A stretch of DNA of 45,992 nucleotides from an uncultured Bacteroidales bacterium (GCA_900320365.1 ONSC01000008.1:1-45992); one strand, 5' to 3'; positions 14,782-23,096 are shown, numbered from the stretch's first letter. The notes: generated by a model not told the origin, from the sequence alone. Numbers and translations: made by a program.

Positions 14782-16908
14782 TTACTTGACAATATTCATT
14801 TCCTTGAGAAGATACCCGGCGCCGCCGAACTTATCCATCAGGAAGAGGACATAGCGGATATCGACACAGATGCATCTCTGGAGATCAGGCTCGAACATCA
14901 CATCGCTGGACATGCTCTCCCAGTTTCCGTCGAAAGCGAGACCGATAAGCTCACCGTCCGCATTAAGGACAGGGCTTCCGGAGTTACCGCCAGTGATGTC
15001 GTTGTTCGTGAGGAAGCAGACCGGCAGGTTGCCGTCAGCCATGGCGTACTGGCCATAATCCTTGGCGTTGTAAAGCTCCTTGAGTTTGCTGGGGACGATG
15101 AACTCGTAGTTGTCAGGATCCTCTTTCTCCATGACTCCCTTAAGGGTGGTGTAGTAATTATACATGAGGGCGTCCTTCGGGGAATAAGGCAACACACTTC
15201 CGTAGGTGAGTCTCATGGTGAAGTTGGCGTCCGGATAAGTCGCCTTGCCCTTCTGCCACTCAAGCAAGCCGGCGGTGAAGGCCTTGGAGCCCTCCCTGAT
15301 GTCGTCAGAACCGGCTGAGTTTCCAGCGGGTCTGCGTCCGCCCATTCCGCCGTTGAGTCCCATCTTGGCATAGGTCATGAGGATGGTGTTCATGAGCTGG
15401 TTCGCGGGGTCTTTCTTGATGGCTCCGAATCCATTCTCCGCGACAGCGGCCTTCAGTTTGTCGGCCGATGTGAAGATGGTGTTGTCGTAGAGGTTGTTGA
15501 CATAAGCGTCTATGTCAAGATCTTTGAAACTGCCGAGTCCGTCGAGGTAATACTCGGGCTTGGCTTTCTCCCTATAGTACTTCAGGAGGGCTGCCGCCTC
15601 CTCCCTGTCGAGGGGCTCGTAGTAGTCCTGATATCTCTTTGCGAGTGATGCGATAGCGGCTTCAAGGGCGGCGGTTGAGTCCTGGCCATCCCTTAATCCC
15701 CTGGCCATGCCATTCTGCACGCCACTTGAGAATCCGAGAAGCTCGATATTCGCTACAGTCTCGCCAATTAGCTGCATGTCAAGGGCAGTCGTGTTGGCCT
15801 CGACACCGTTCTTGATCTTCTCAAGGGCATCGCCGTATTTGGCCTGCCGCTTCTTGTTCTTGCCGACCCATTTCATGAAGTCAGCCTCTTTCTGCTGCTC
15901 TTTCTCAATGATTCCGAGGTTCTTGAAAGCGAGCCTCTCACCCTGCCACTTCTTCCAACCGTTGGCGCTGCCGGCGTACTTGCTGGCATATTTGAGGCGT
16001 ATGGAAGGATCAGACTCCATCCATTTCCACATGATATCCTGCCTGAGAGTCCTGGCGTCGATTGAGACAGCCTGGCGGTCAAGCATGGCTTTTAGCTGAG
16101 CCTCGGTCTGGAACCTCTGGGTGCTGCCGGGATATCCCATGATCATGGCGTAGTCACCCTGATGGACACCCTTGAGGGAAACCTTCAATGATTGGGCGGG
16201 AACGTAAGGCTTGTTGGAGGGAGAATAGGCTGCGGGCTCGTTATCGGCTCCCGCATATACCCTGAACATCGAGAAGTCACCTGTGTGGCGAGGCCACATC
16301 CAGTTGTCGGTCTCACCTCCGAATTTACCGATGGATGCCGGAGGAGCTCCGACAAAACGGACATCCGTGTATACTTTATAGACAATCAGGTACCAGAAGT
16401 TCTCATTGTAGAAGGATGTCACCTGTACCCTGCAGTTAGGGTTGTTATCCTGAGCCTCCTGCTGGAGAGCCTGCCTCTTGGCGTTCTGATCCTCAGCCTT
16501 ATTGATGGCGTCAGTGACGTCAGTCATACTCACGAGATAAGTCACAGAAAGGCCCGGAGCCGGAATCTCCTGCTCCCTGCTCATGGCCCAATAACCGTTC
16601 TCAAGGTAGTTGTGCTCATCGGTTGAAAGGGCCTGGATGGTGCCGTAGCCGCAGTGGTGGTTGGTTACAACAAGACCCTGGTCTGAGATCATCTCTCCGG
16701 TGCATCCGCCTCCGAAGATCACGATAGCGTCTTTCAGCGAGGAGTGGTTGACACTGTAGATTTGTTCCGGGGTGAGCCTGCAGCCAAGATCCTTCATGGC
16801 TCCGGCGTTAAGTTTCTGGATCAGAGGGAGAAGCCACATTCCCTCATCGGCCATCGCACTCGTCGCGATAAGCATGGCGGCGGCGATTGAGCAAATAATT
16901 CTTTTCAT
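14782..16908 (-). CDS. S46 family dipeptidyl-peptidase, DPP7-like
   Basis: Exported serine exopeptidase that removes dipeptides from peptide N termini, as in asaccharolytic and gut Bacteroidetes. It is 708 residues long, the usual S46 length, with a signal peptide ending near SAMA (residue 20). The chymotrypsin-fold catalytic His85 is in VVTNHHCGYGT, and the nucleophile Ser643 is in ITGGNSGSPV. The residue 18 positions after the nucleophile is Gly661 (LAFDGNWE). From S46 literature, Gly here marks the DPP7 type, which accepts hydrophobic P1 residues, while Arg marks the acidic-specific DPP11. Peptide capture should therefore be DPP7-like. A TAnnTTTG promoter box lies 21 bases upstream. mrp follows immediately. 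Confidence 0.95.
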   Translation of the reverse strand: MKRIICSIAAAMLIATSAMADEGMWLLPLIQKLNAGAMKDLGCRLTPEQIYSVNHSSLKDAIVIFGGGCTGEMISDQGLVVTNHHCGYGTIQALSTDEHNYLENGYWAMSREQEIPAPGLSVTYLVSMTDVTDAINKAEDQNAKRQALQQEAQDNNPNCRVQVTSFYNENFWYLIVYKVYTDVRFVGAPPASIGKFGGETDNWMWPRHTGDFSMFRVYAGADNEPAAYSPSNKPYVPAQSLKVSLKGVHQGDYAMIMGYPGSTQRFQTEAQLKAMLDRQAVSIDARTLRQDIMWKWMESDPSIRLKYASKYAGSANGWKKWQGERLAFKNLGIIEKEQQKEADFMKWVGKNKKRQAKYGDALEKIKNGVEANTTALDMQLIGETVANIELLGFSSGVQNGMARGLRDGQDSTAALEAAIASLAKRYQDYYEPLDREEAAALLKYYREKAKPEYYLDGLGSFKDLDIDAYVNNLYDNTIFTSADKLKAAVAENGFGAIKKDPANQLMNTILMTYAKMGLNGGMGGRRPAGNSAGSDDIREGSKAFTAGLLEWQKGKATYPDANFTMRLTYGSVLPYSPKDALMYNYYTTLKGVMEKEDPDNYEFIVPSKLKELYNAKDYGQYAMADGNLPVCFLTNNDITGGNSGSPVLNADGELIGLAFDGNWESMSSDVMFEPDLQRCICVDIRYVLFLMDKFGGAGYLLKEMNIVK

Positions 16909-16929
16909 TTCGTTCGTCTATAGTTTTTA

Positions 16930-16937
16930 CAAAAATA
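16930..16937 (-). promoter_or_regulatory. Bacteroidetes -7 box for the S46 peptidase-mrp operon
   Basis: On the minus strand TATTTTTG is an exact TAnnTTTG match. It lies between the rnhB stop codon and the peptidase ATG, so transcription would start near 16924 with a leader of about 16 bases. Confidence 0.6.
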
Positions 16938-16938
16938 A

Positions 16939-17559
16939 TCAAAATAACGAAGGTTCTAACTCTTTAGGATGAAAACTGCGCCTGTGATATGGTGATGGTC
17001 CATACTCCTTTAAAGCCTTGATATGCTCTTTTGTGGGGTAACCGAAATTCCTGTCCCACCCGTACATGGGGTATTCCTTTGATAGTTCTCTCATCTTCTC
17101 GTCACGCCATGTCTTGGCGAGCACCGAGGCTGCGGCTATGGACGCATAGGTCGCGTCTCCATGGATGACCGTCTTATAGGAAGAGAACCCGAACCCTTCG
17201 AACGGCCTGAACTTGTTGCCGTCCACAAGAAGAAAGTCCGGCTTTGGAATTAGTTTAAGGACAGCCCTTTGCATCCCTGTCACCGATGCCCAGAGAATGT
17301 TGAGGGTGTCAATCTCCCCGGCACTTACGGCTTCCACCGCCCATGCGACAGCCTCTTTCTCTATCACCGGACGGAGGATATCCCTTTCTTTCTCACTCAT
17401 TTGTTTGGAGTCATTGAGCAACGGGTGGTGGAAATCTTCCGGGAGAATCACAGCCGCGGCGTAGACCGGACCAGCCAACGGCCCTCGACCAGCCTCGTCG
17501 CAGCCTGCCTCAAGTCTTCCGGCCTCCATGTATGGTAAAAGATTATGTTCGCGCGGCAT
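16939..17559 (-). CDS. rnhB: Ribonuclease HII
   Basis: Cleaves the RNA strand of RNA-DNA hybrids and nicks at ribonucleotides misinserted in DNA. The 206-residue protein is of normal family length. The acidic active site is visible: Asp and Glu in GCDEAGRGPLAGPVYAAAV near the N terminus, and Asp in LLVDGNKF. The C-terminal segment has GYPTKEHIKALKEYGPSPYHR, typical of RNase HII. On the minus strand a near-consensus -7 box TATATTCG lies at 17583-17590, giving a leader of about 17 bases before the ATG at 17559. The XRE-type regulator is encoded 45 bases upstream on the same strand. Confidence 0.97.
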   Translation of the reverse strand: MPREHNLLPYMEAGRLEAGCDEAGRGPLAGPVYAAAVILPEDFHHPLLNDSKQMSEKERDILRPVIEKEAVAWAVEAVSAGEIDTLNILWASVTGMQRAVLKLIPKPDFLLVDGNKFRPFEGFGFSSYKTVIHGDATYASIAAASVLAKTWRDEKMRELSKEYPMYGWDRNFGYPTKEHIKALKEYGPSPYHRRSFHPKELEPSLF

Positions 17560-17604
17560 TTCAATGCGTTCCCCTTCCGTCGCGAATATAGTGAAAATCT
17601 CTTA

Positions 17605-18039
17605 TCAGTCCTTTTTCATGCGCATAAGCTGGTCGATCAGAAGTTTCTGTGTCGCGATGAATTCATCTTTCTCCTTGATGCTGTCGCTCATCCTCTCCAT
17701 CTCCTGTTCCTTAACCCTGATCTCTGTTCTATGGCCGCTCTCTAGCTCCTTGAATTTTCGGCCATAGGACTCCCTCATGTCGGTTAGGACGGCCTCAGCG
17801 TTCCTGACTGGTTTGAAACCGTTGATCAACTCCGCCAGCGATATTCCGAATACCTTGGCACATTGCTGGTAATGCTCGTTGAGGAGGCGGGTTTTCCCTT
17901 TTTCCAGCTTCTGGTAGGCTTGCGGCGTGATTCCAAGAATGTCAGCGAGAGCGGCCTGGGACAAGCCGCTGGCAATCCTCGCCGCGCGAAGGTTCTCTCT
18001 CATCTTGGATTCATCCAGTATTTGACCGTCGTCTATCAT
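17605..18039 (-). CDS. XRE-family helix-turn-helix regulator with C-terminal coiled coil
   Basis: A 144-residue DNA-binding protein. Residues 13-66 form a Cro/C1-type domain: MRENLRAARIASGLSQAALA, then LGITPQAYQKLEKGKTRL as the recognition region. The C-terminal half, from about residue 75, is a charged Glu/Lys/Arg helix (EIRVKEQEMERMSDSIKEKD), likely a coiled coil for dimerisation. The ATG at 18039 is preferred over the in-frame TTG at 18063 because an exact -7 box at 18061-18068 places the transcript start downstream of that TTG. Target genes are unknown. Autoregulation is possible because a palindrome with flanking direct repeats lies just upstream of its promoter. rnhB follows on the same strand. 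Confidence 0.87.
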   Translation of the reverse strand: MIDDGQILDESKMRENLRAARIASGLSQAALADILGITPQAYQKLEKGKTRLLNEHYQQCAKVFGISLAELINGFKPVRNAEAVLTDMRESYGRKFKELESGHRTEIRVKEQEMERMSDSIKEKDEFIATQKLLIDQLMRMKKD

Positions 18040-18060
18040 TATGGATACTCTGTCTAAACG

Positions 18061-18068
18061 CAAAGATA
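18061..18068 (-). promoter_or_regulatory. Bacteroidetes -7 box for the XRE regulator gene
   Basis: TATCTTTG on the minus strand matches TAnnTTTG exactly and predicts a transcript start near 18055, about 16 bases before the ATG at 18039. It rules out the upstream TTG as a start codon. Confidence 0.6.
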
Positions 18069-18096
18069 TCCAACGACGCCCGTTTGCTTCATAAAC

Positions 18097-18124
18097 CTAA
18101 AGTTTGTATTACAAAGCTAAAGTT
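18097..18124. promoter_or_regulatory. Candidate operator: palindrome between two direct repeats
   Basis: CTAAAGTT occurs at 18097-18104 and again at 18117-18124, exactly 20 bases apart, about two helical turns. Between them TTTGTA-T-TACAAA (18103-18115) is a perfect inverted repeat. The cluster sits 29-56 bases upstream of the regulator's -7 box, a plausible position for binding by the XRE protein or another regulator. The rest of the gene-free stretch 18040-18364 is AT-rich sequence up to 18224, then the palindromic repeat. Confidence 0.35.
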
Positions 18125-18224
18125 ATTAAGAAACGTATTTTTTCTATAAAAAACAGAAATAATTATCTCCATACCCCCTTCGTCATTACCAACTTCTGGT
18201 TTTTTATATTGACTTTTGCTTTGC

Positions 18225-18344
18225 CGGAAGGGCATGCCCCGTTCCACGACCACTGCCACCCTCGGCACGTTAAGAGGGGGGACCGGAGCGAAGCGAACGG
18301 TGGGGCCGCGAAGCGGCGGTTGAGGAATGGGGCATGCCCTTCCG
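18225..18344. repeat. 120-bp MITE-like palindromic repeat
   Basis: Terminal 21-bp inverted repeats at 18225-18245 and 18324-18344 match at 20 of 21 positions; each arm contains the palindrome GGGCATGCCC. The interior is GC-rich and holds small hairpins such as CCCTC...GAGGG (18259-18278) and CCGCGAAGCGG (18306-18316). It contrasts with the AT-rich sequence to its left. There is no transposase gene, so any movement would depend on enzymes elsewhere. Whether other copies exist in the genome cannot be seen from this window. Confidence 0.7.
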
Positions 18345-18364
18345 ACAGAAATGACATTTAAGTG

Positions 18365-18559
18365 ATGGAGAGAATAATGGAAGATTACGCCGCTTTCGAG
18401 CGGGCGATGGACAGGGACAAGGTGTACCTGGACTTGTGTTTTGAGGAGATATGTTCAGCGATAGGAGCCGATGTTGAGGCACTTGACAAGCTGATTTTGA
18501 GCGAAATCGGCCTTAGTGGGCGAGAGACGGTGGACTTTTATCGGTCGAAGTTTTGCTAA
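18365..18559 (+). CDS. Small hypothetical protein, possible helix-turn-helix
   Basis: A 64-residue acidic, helical protein starting MERIMEDYAAFERAMDRDKVY. I do not recognise a named family. The pattern of three predicted helices with FEEICSAIGADVEALDKLILSEIGLSGRE could be a degenerate helix-turn-helix, similar in feel to short proteins linked to AraC-type regulators in Bacteroidales. The start may instead be the ATG at 18377 (60 residues). The frame keeps neighbour-like codon use and lies between the palindromic repeat and the EF-G2 promoter, whose -33 element overlaps its last codons. The coding call is moderate. Confidence 0.55.
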   Translation: MERIMEDYAAFERAMDRDKVYLDLCFEEICSAIGADVEALDKLILSEIGLSGRETVDFYRSKFC

Positions 18560-18582
18560 TGGGTCTTTTTTTCTTAAATTTG
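18552..18582 (+). promoter_or_regulatory. Complete Bacteroidetes promoter for the EF-G2 paralogue
   Basis: TTTG at 18552-18555 and TAAATTTG at 18575-18582 are separated by 19 bases, matching the Bacteroidetes TTG-N19-21-TAnnTTTG consensus at both boxes. The start would be near 18588, giving a leader of about 45 bases. This is one of the two clearest promoters in the window. Confidence 0.8.
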
Positions 18583-18633
18583 CCCGGATATACCCAATAG
18601 CCGAATTTTGATCATAATTAATCACTTATAGAA

Positions 18634-20787
18634 ATGAAGGAATATTCAACAAAAGACATCCGCAACGTCGTTCTGATCGGTAGCTCCAAGTCCGGAAAGA
18701 CCACGTTGTCCGAGGCCATGCTCTTCGAGGGCAAAGTGGTCGACCGCAGGGGTACGGTGGAAGGAAAGAACACTGTTTCCGATAACACCGAGTTCGAGCA
18801 GACAAACCAGAAGTCAGTCTATGCGACTCCGCTTTATGCGGAGTTCATGAACACCAAGTTCAATATCATCGACGCTCCTGGTTCAGACGACTTCTGCGGT
18901 GGCGCCATCTCGGCGTTCAAAGTCTGCGAGTCCGCCATCCTGACCGTTAACGGAGCTCAGGGTGTCGAGGTGGGAACCGAGATTTTCGCCCGCTACGCTG
19001 ACCAGTACAACAAGCCCATGATCGTGGCTGTCAACCAGCTTGACACTGAGAAAGCCAACTGGGAGCACACCCGCGACACTCTTAAGGAGGCTTTTGGCAA
19101 GAAGGTCGTCTTCGCCCAGTTCCCGGTCAATCCTGGTCTTGGTTTTGACGGTATCGTTGATGTCATCACGATGAAGTTCTATCATTTCACCGATGACAAT
19201 GGCAAATTCGAGGAGACCGACATCCCTGCCCAGTATGCCGACGAGGCTGAGGAGCTTCACATGGAGCTCGTCGAGAAGGCCGCCGAGGGTGATGACGCTC
19301 TCATGGAGAAGTATTTCGAGACGATGGAGCTCTCTATCGACGAGGTCAGGGCTGGTCTGAGAGCCGGTTTGGCCAAGAGGGAGATCATGCCCGTCTTCTG
19401 CATCTCCGCGAGGAAGGACGCCGGTGTCAAGAGGCTTATGGAGTTCGTCGTCAATGTCGCTCCTTCACCTGCCGGTGAGACCAACAAGACCATCGGAGGT
19501 AATGAGGTCGCTTGCGATCCCGCCGGTCCTGTCAGCATTTTCATCTACAAGACCGCTGTCGAGCAGCACCTCGGTGATGTGTCTTACTTCAAGGTGATGA
19601 GCGGAGTCCTCAAGGAGGGTGCCGACCTCGTCAATCCTGAGAATGGTAACGGAGAGCGCCTTTCCGCCATCTACGCCGTCGCTGGTGACAAGAAGGAGAA
19701 AGTCTCATCCATTTCCGCTGGAGACATCGGCTGCGTCATGAAGCTTAAGGGTGGCAAGACCGACGTTACCCTCGCCGCACCCGGACAGGATGCTTTCGAG
19801 CACATGGTATTCCCTGACGCCAGGTACCGCTGCGCCGTCAAGGCTGTCGACAAGAACGATGAGGCCAAGGTTGGTGAGGCTCTGAACAAGATCGCCGCCC
19901 AGGATCCTACCATCAATGTCGAATATTCCAAGGAGCTCCGTCAGACCATCCTCAGTGGCCAGGGCGAGCAGGCCATCAACCTCGTCAAGTGGAAGATGAA
20001 CAATGAGTTCAAGCAGAACATCGAGTTCCTTGCTCCCAAGGTGCCTTATCGTGAGACCATCACCAAGGTCGCCACTGCCCAGTATCGTCACAAGAAGCAG
20101 TCCGGTGGCGCCGGCCAGTTCGGTGAGGTCCATCTCCTCGTTTGCCCTTACGTCGAGGGTGAGCCCGCTGGCAACAAGTTCATGATCAACGGCAAGGAGA
20201 CTATCCTTAACATCAAGTCCCAGGAGAGTTATGACCTTGAGTGGGGTGGTAAACTTGAGTTCATCAACTGCGTCGTCGGTGGTGCCATCGATCTCGGTTT
20301 CATGCCCGCTATCCTCAAGGGTATCAACGACAAGATGAGCGAAGGCCCTCTGACCGGTTCTTACGCCCGTGACATCAGGGTTTATGTCTACGACGGTAAG
20401 ATGCACCCGGTGGATTCCAAGGAAATCGCCTTCATCATCGCTGGTCGTAACGCTTTCAAAGAGGCTTTCCGCAATGCTGGTCCGAAGATCCTCGAGCCTA
20501 TCTACAATGTCGACATCCTGACCCCGAACGAGTTCGTCGGCCCTTGCATGTCTGACCTCAATGGCCGTAGGGGAATGATCATGAACCAGGACATGGATAA
20601 GGGATTCACCATCCTCCACGCCCGCGTTCCTCTCGCAGAGCTTTACAGGTATTCCACCACTCTTAGCTCCCTCACTGGTGGCGCCGCTACCTTCACTATG
20701 AAGTTCGCTGAGTATCAGCAGGTTCCTGCCGATGTCCAGACCAAGCTTCTCGCCGAGTACGCCGCTCAGGAGCAGGACGAGGACTAA
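18634..20787 (+). CDS. EF-G2, elongation factor G paralogue with altered GTPase site
   Basis: A 717-residue translational factor of the Bacteroidetes EF-G2 type. Domain order follows EF-G: GTP-binding domain, domain II from about residue 290, then domains III-V. The P-loop GSSKSGKTT (16-24) is present. The G3 motif reads DAPGSDDF, so Ser84 replaces the catalytic His of canonical EF-G (PGH). The G4 motif is NQLD (134-137) instead of NKxD. Published work on the Bacteroides thetaiotaomicron EF-G2 found translocation support without GTP hydrolysis and a role in gut colonisation under carbon limitation; this protein shares the His loss. Codon use is strongly biased toward GTC, CTC, ATC and GCC, unlike most neighbours, which implies high expression. 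It has its own promoter and a strong terminator. Confidence 0.92.
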   Translation: MKEYSTKDIRNVVLIGSSKSGKTTLSEAMLFEGKVVDRRGTVEGKNTVSDNTEFEQTNQKSVYATPLYAEFMNTKFNIIDAPGSDDFCGGAISAFKVCESAILTVNGAQGVEVGTEIFARYADQYNKPMIVAVNQLDTEKANWEHTRDTLKEAFGKKVVFAQFPVNPGLGFDGIVDVITMKFYHFTDDNGKFEETDIPAQYADEAEELHMELVEKAAEGDDALMEKYFETMELSIDEVRAGLRAGLAKREIMPVFCISARKDAGVKRLMEFVVNVAPSPAGETNKTIGGNEVACDPAGPVSIFIYKTAVEQHLGDVSYFKVMSGVLKEGADLVNPENGNGERLSAIYAVAGDKKEKVSSISAGDIGCVMKLKGGKTDVTLAAPGQDAFEHMVFPDARYRCAVKAVDKNDEAKVGEALNKIAAQDPTINVEYSKELRQTILSGQGEQAINLVKWKMNNEFKQNIEFLAPKVPYRETITKVATAQYRHKKQSGGAGQFGEVHLLVCPYVEGEPAGNKFMINGKETILNIKSQESYDLEWGGKLEFINCVVGGAIDLGFMPAILKGINDKMSEGPLTGSYARDIRVYVYDGKMHPVDSKEIAFIIAGRNAFKEAFRNAGPKILEPIYNVDILTPNEFVGPCMSDLNGRRGMIMNQDMDKGFTILHARVPLAELYRYSTTLSSLTGGAATFTMKFAEYQQVPADVQTKLLAEYAAQEQDED

Positions 20788-20810
20788 TCTACCAGATCGT
20801 TCTTTAATGA

Positions 20811-20839
20811 AAAATGCCGCTCAATTCGAGCGGCATTTT
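20811..20839. terminator. Bidirectional terminator between EF-G2 and sulfatase genes
   Basis: AAAATGCCGCTC (20811-20822) pairs perfectly with GAGCGGCATTTT (20828-20839) around a 5-base loop. A/T runs flank both sides, so it can stop both converging transcripts. Confidence 0.88.
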
Positions 20840-20842
20840 CTT

Positions 20843-22294
20843 TTATTCTCCTTTACGTCGTTCTCCCGGAAGGAGCGGGAAGTCAGGATTCGGGATATGG
20901 GATTCTTCCATGATAACCTTCAGTTCATTGACTTTCTCTGGCATCTTTGCTGCCAGATCCTTTGTCTCTCCAGGGTCATTCTCAAGATTGTAAAGCTCGA
21001 ACCTTGGGGCATCTCCACGGATATTCATATGGACAAGTTTCCATGGTCCCTTTCTCACCGCCTGGCGTCCATTGAGTTCTTGGAACTCGAAATACAGGAA
21101 GTCATGTTCCTTCTGCCCCTTCTTACCTTTCAGCAGTGGCAGCAGGCTGACGCCATCCATCCCCTCAGGGGAGGCGGATCCGGTCAGATCCCTTAAGGTT
21201 GGCATCATATCCCAGAAAGAGCACATGAAATCTGTCTCTCCTTTGGCGATATGACCCGGCCATGAGACTATCATCGGAACCCGTATCCCGCCTTCGTACA
21301 CATCGCGCTTGTAGCCCCTCCAGGGGCCGTTGCTATTGAAGAAGTCGGGGTCATGTCCACCTTCCTTATGCGGACCGTTGTCACTGGCGAACATTATCAC
21401 GGTGTTCTCGTACAGACCCAGTTCTTTCAATCTGTCCACAATCTGTCCCACATACATGTCCATCCTGGAGACCATTGCGGCGAAAGTGGCGTGGGGATAT
21501 TCCTGGGACACATATCCTCCTTTCCGGAAATAAGGCCCGTCATCGATGCCTTTGTAAGGTGTCTCCGGGTAGGTTCCCCTGAATTTCTGGATGATGCTGT
21601 CCTCCGGGACTATCAGTTCCGCATGGGGGATGGTGGTCGGGTACCACATGAAGAACGGCTTGCCGTCGGATGCCCTATCATCAAGGAACTTCAAGGCTTT
21701 CTCGTGGATCAGGTCGGGGGCATATGTCCCTTGACCATAGGGAATATCATCCCGGTTGTCTTCTAGTTCCACCCTGGAGTCATTATCCCAAAGATGGTCT
21801 GGATAATAGCTATGGGCGAGCAATTGGCAATTGAATCCGAAGAAGGTGTCGACACCTTGATTGCCCGGGTCTCCAGTTGATCCGACTCCTCCGAGTCCCC
21901 ACTTGCCGAAAGCTCCCGTCGTGTAGCCGATAGACTTCAGGTCATTGAAGAAGGTCTGTGAACCTTCAGGGAGGGGGAATTGTCCTTCTGGCGGGAGCTC
22001 GACATTGCCTCTCACAGCGGTATGACCGCTGTGCGTCCCGGTGACCAGACAAGATCTTGACGGAGCGCTCACAGTTGTCCCGGAGTAGCACTGGGTGAAC
22101 CGGAGGCCACTCGCGGCCAAAGCGTCGATATTGGGCGTCTCGAAGAGCTCTTGGCCATAACAGCTGAGATCACCCCATCCGAGATCGTCGGCGAGGATGA
22201 AGACCACATTCGGAAGTGGCTTATCCGCCTTGTCTGAGGCGCATGAGGCTGCCGCCAAAGTCCCGCCGGCAAGCCAGAACAACTTTCCCTTCAT
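20843..22294 (-). CDS. S1-family sulfatase, Ser-type, lipoprotein
   Basis: Removes sulfate esters from a glycan or other organic sulfate. It has 483 residues, with a lipoprotein signal ending AAASC (Cys18). The N-terminal metal-binding segment is VVFILADDLGWGDLSCYG. The active-site signature is SAPSR (residues 76-80): the residue converted to formylglycine is Ser76, so maturation needs an anaerobic radical-SAM sulfatase-maturing enzyme, which is not encoded in this window. The second sulfatase hallmark GTHSGHTAVRGN and the later FASDNGPHKEGGHDPDFF and GGIRVPMIVSWPGH segments are present. The start codon is one base from the stop of the GH16 gene, so the two enzymes are co-expressed and probably act on one substrate. 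Confidence 0.95.
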   Translation of the reverse strand: MKGKLFWLAGGTLAAASCASDKADKPLPNVVFILADDLGWGDLSCYGQELFETPNIDALAASGLRFTQCYSGTTVSAPSRSCLVTGTHSGHTAVRGNVELPPEGQFPLPEGSQTFFNDLKSIGYTTGAFGKWGLGGVGSTGDPGNQGVDTFFGFNCQLLAHSYYPDHLWDNDSRVELEDNRDDIPYGQGTYAPDLIHEKALKFLDDRASDGKPFFMWYPTTIPHAELIVPEDSIIQKFRGTYPETPYKGIDDGPYFRKGGYVSQEYPHATFAAMVSRMDMYVGQIVDRLKELGLYENTVIMFASDNGPHKEGGHDPDFFNSNGPWRGYKRDVYEGGIRVPMIVSWPGHIAKGETDFMCSFWDMMPTLRDLTGSASPEGMDGVSLLPLLKGKKGQKEHDFLYFEFQELNGRQAVRKGPWKLVHMNIRGDAPRFELYNLENDPGETKDLAAKMPEKVNELKVIMEESHIPNPDFPLLPGERRKGE

Positions 22295-22295
22295 G

Positions 22296-23066
22296 CTATT
22301 TCCATTGGTAAACCTTTATCCAGTCCACCCTAAGCTCGGAGGGTAGCTGTCCAGGGTCGGTGACTTTTCCCACCCAATTGCCTTCCAGCTGGTTTGACAG
22401 GATGAAGTAGAACGGATAATCCGGCCAAGGGAACTGATGCTCCTTTCCTTCAAGCCTGGGATATGTGAGGGTTTTCTGACCATTGGTGTACATGCAGATG
22501 CTGTCACGGTACACTTCGGCGGCGTAGATGTTCCAGTCTCCTGACACGATGGGGCCGGTTCCGTAGTTTTTCGGATCGGTGCGGCTCACGTCGAGCGAGT
22601 ATCTTGAGTGGAGGGTCTGATAAGCGAATGTGTCGCTGTTGAGATGCTCCATGATGTCGATTTCGGCATATTCATCCTTCGGCATGTCGCAGTCTGGCAT
22701 AAGCCAAAGGGCAGGCCAGAAACCATCAACATTATTGAACTTTGCCCTGATCTCGAACTTTGCGAGTGGCATGAAGGATTTCTTGCCCCTACTCTTCAGT
22801 CCACCAGTGACAAAAGCGGTTGTGTCTGAAGAACTTCCGTCATTGACTTTTCCTAGGAGGACAAGCTGTCCATCCTCGATGAATGCCAGATCCGGACGAA
22901 GGGACATCATGTTGTTCCAATCTGATTTGCCGTTCTCTACTCTTGACCATACGGTCTCGTCAATCTGCGGGCCATTGAAGTCTTCTGTCCAAACCAATGT
23001 CCAGCCTTCCTGATGTGAGCATGACGCGAGGACAAACGCCGCGATGACAAAAAGAATACGTTTCAT
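22296..23066 (-). CDS. GH16 family endo-glycosidase lipoprotein
   Basis: Retaining endo-beta-glycanase, likely attached to the cell surface or periplasmic membrane. The 256-residue protein has a lipoprotein signal ending VLASC (Cys16). The beta-jelly-roll catalytic motif is EIDIME, with Glu135 as nucleophile, Asp137 as helper and Glu140 as acid/base. The segment GFWPALWLMP before it and FAYQTLHSRY after it are typical of GH16. The 1,3-glucanase/endo-beta-galactosidase branch of GH16 includes enzymes acting on laminarin and on mucin O-glycans. The neighbouring sulfatase points to a sulfated beta-galactan or host-type glycan, but that is inference. The gene is separated from susD by a strong terminator-like hairpin. 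Confidence 0.92.
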   Translation of the reverse strand: MKRILFVIAAFVLASCSHQEGWTLVWTEDFNGPQIDETVWSRVENGKSDWNNMMSLRPDLAFIEDGQLVLLGKVNDGSSSDTTAFVTGGLKSRGKKSFMPLAKFEIRAKFNNVDGFWPALWLMPDCDMPKDEYAEIDIMEHLNSDTFAYQTLHSRYSLDVSRTDPKNYGTGPIVSGDWNIYAAEVYRDSICMYTNGQKTLTYPRLEGKEHQFPWPDYPFYFILSNQLEGNWVGKVTDPGQLPSELRVDWIKVYQWK

Positions 23067-23096
23067 TGCTGATTAGTTGTATAATAATTAATTAAA

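Noticed and set aside
14212..15318. A 368-codon open frame on the plus strand opposite mrp and the S46 peptidase gene.
   Set aside because: It spans two unambiguous genes on the other strand, has no domain and no upstream promoter.
18040..18364. A CRISPR array or tRNA gene in the longest gene-free stretch.
   Set aside because: There are only two inverted arms and one pair of 8-base direct repeats, no spaced repeat series, and no cloverleaf pattern.
19705..20619. A 304-codon minus-strand open frame opposite the EF-G2 gene.
   Set aside because: It is a shadow of highly biased codon use in the EF-G2 gene (GTC/CTC/GCC on one strand gives open frames on the other).
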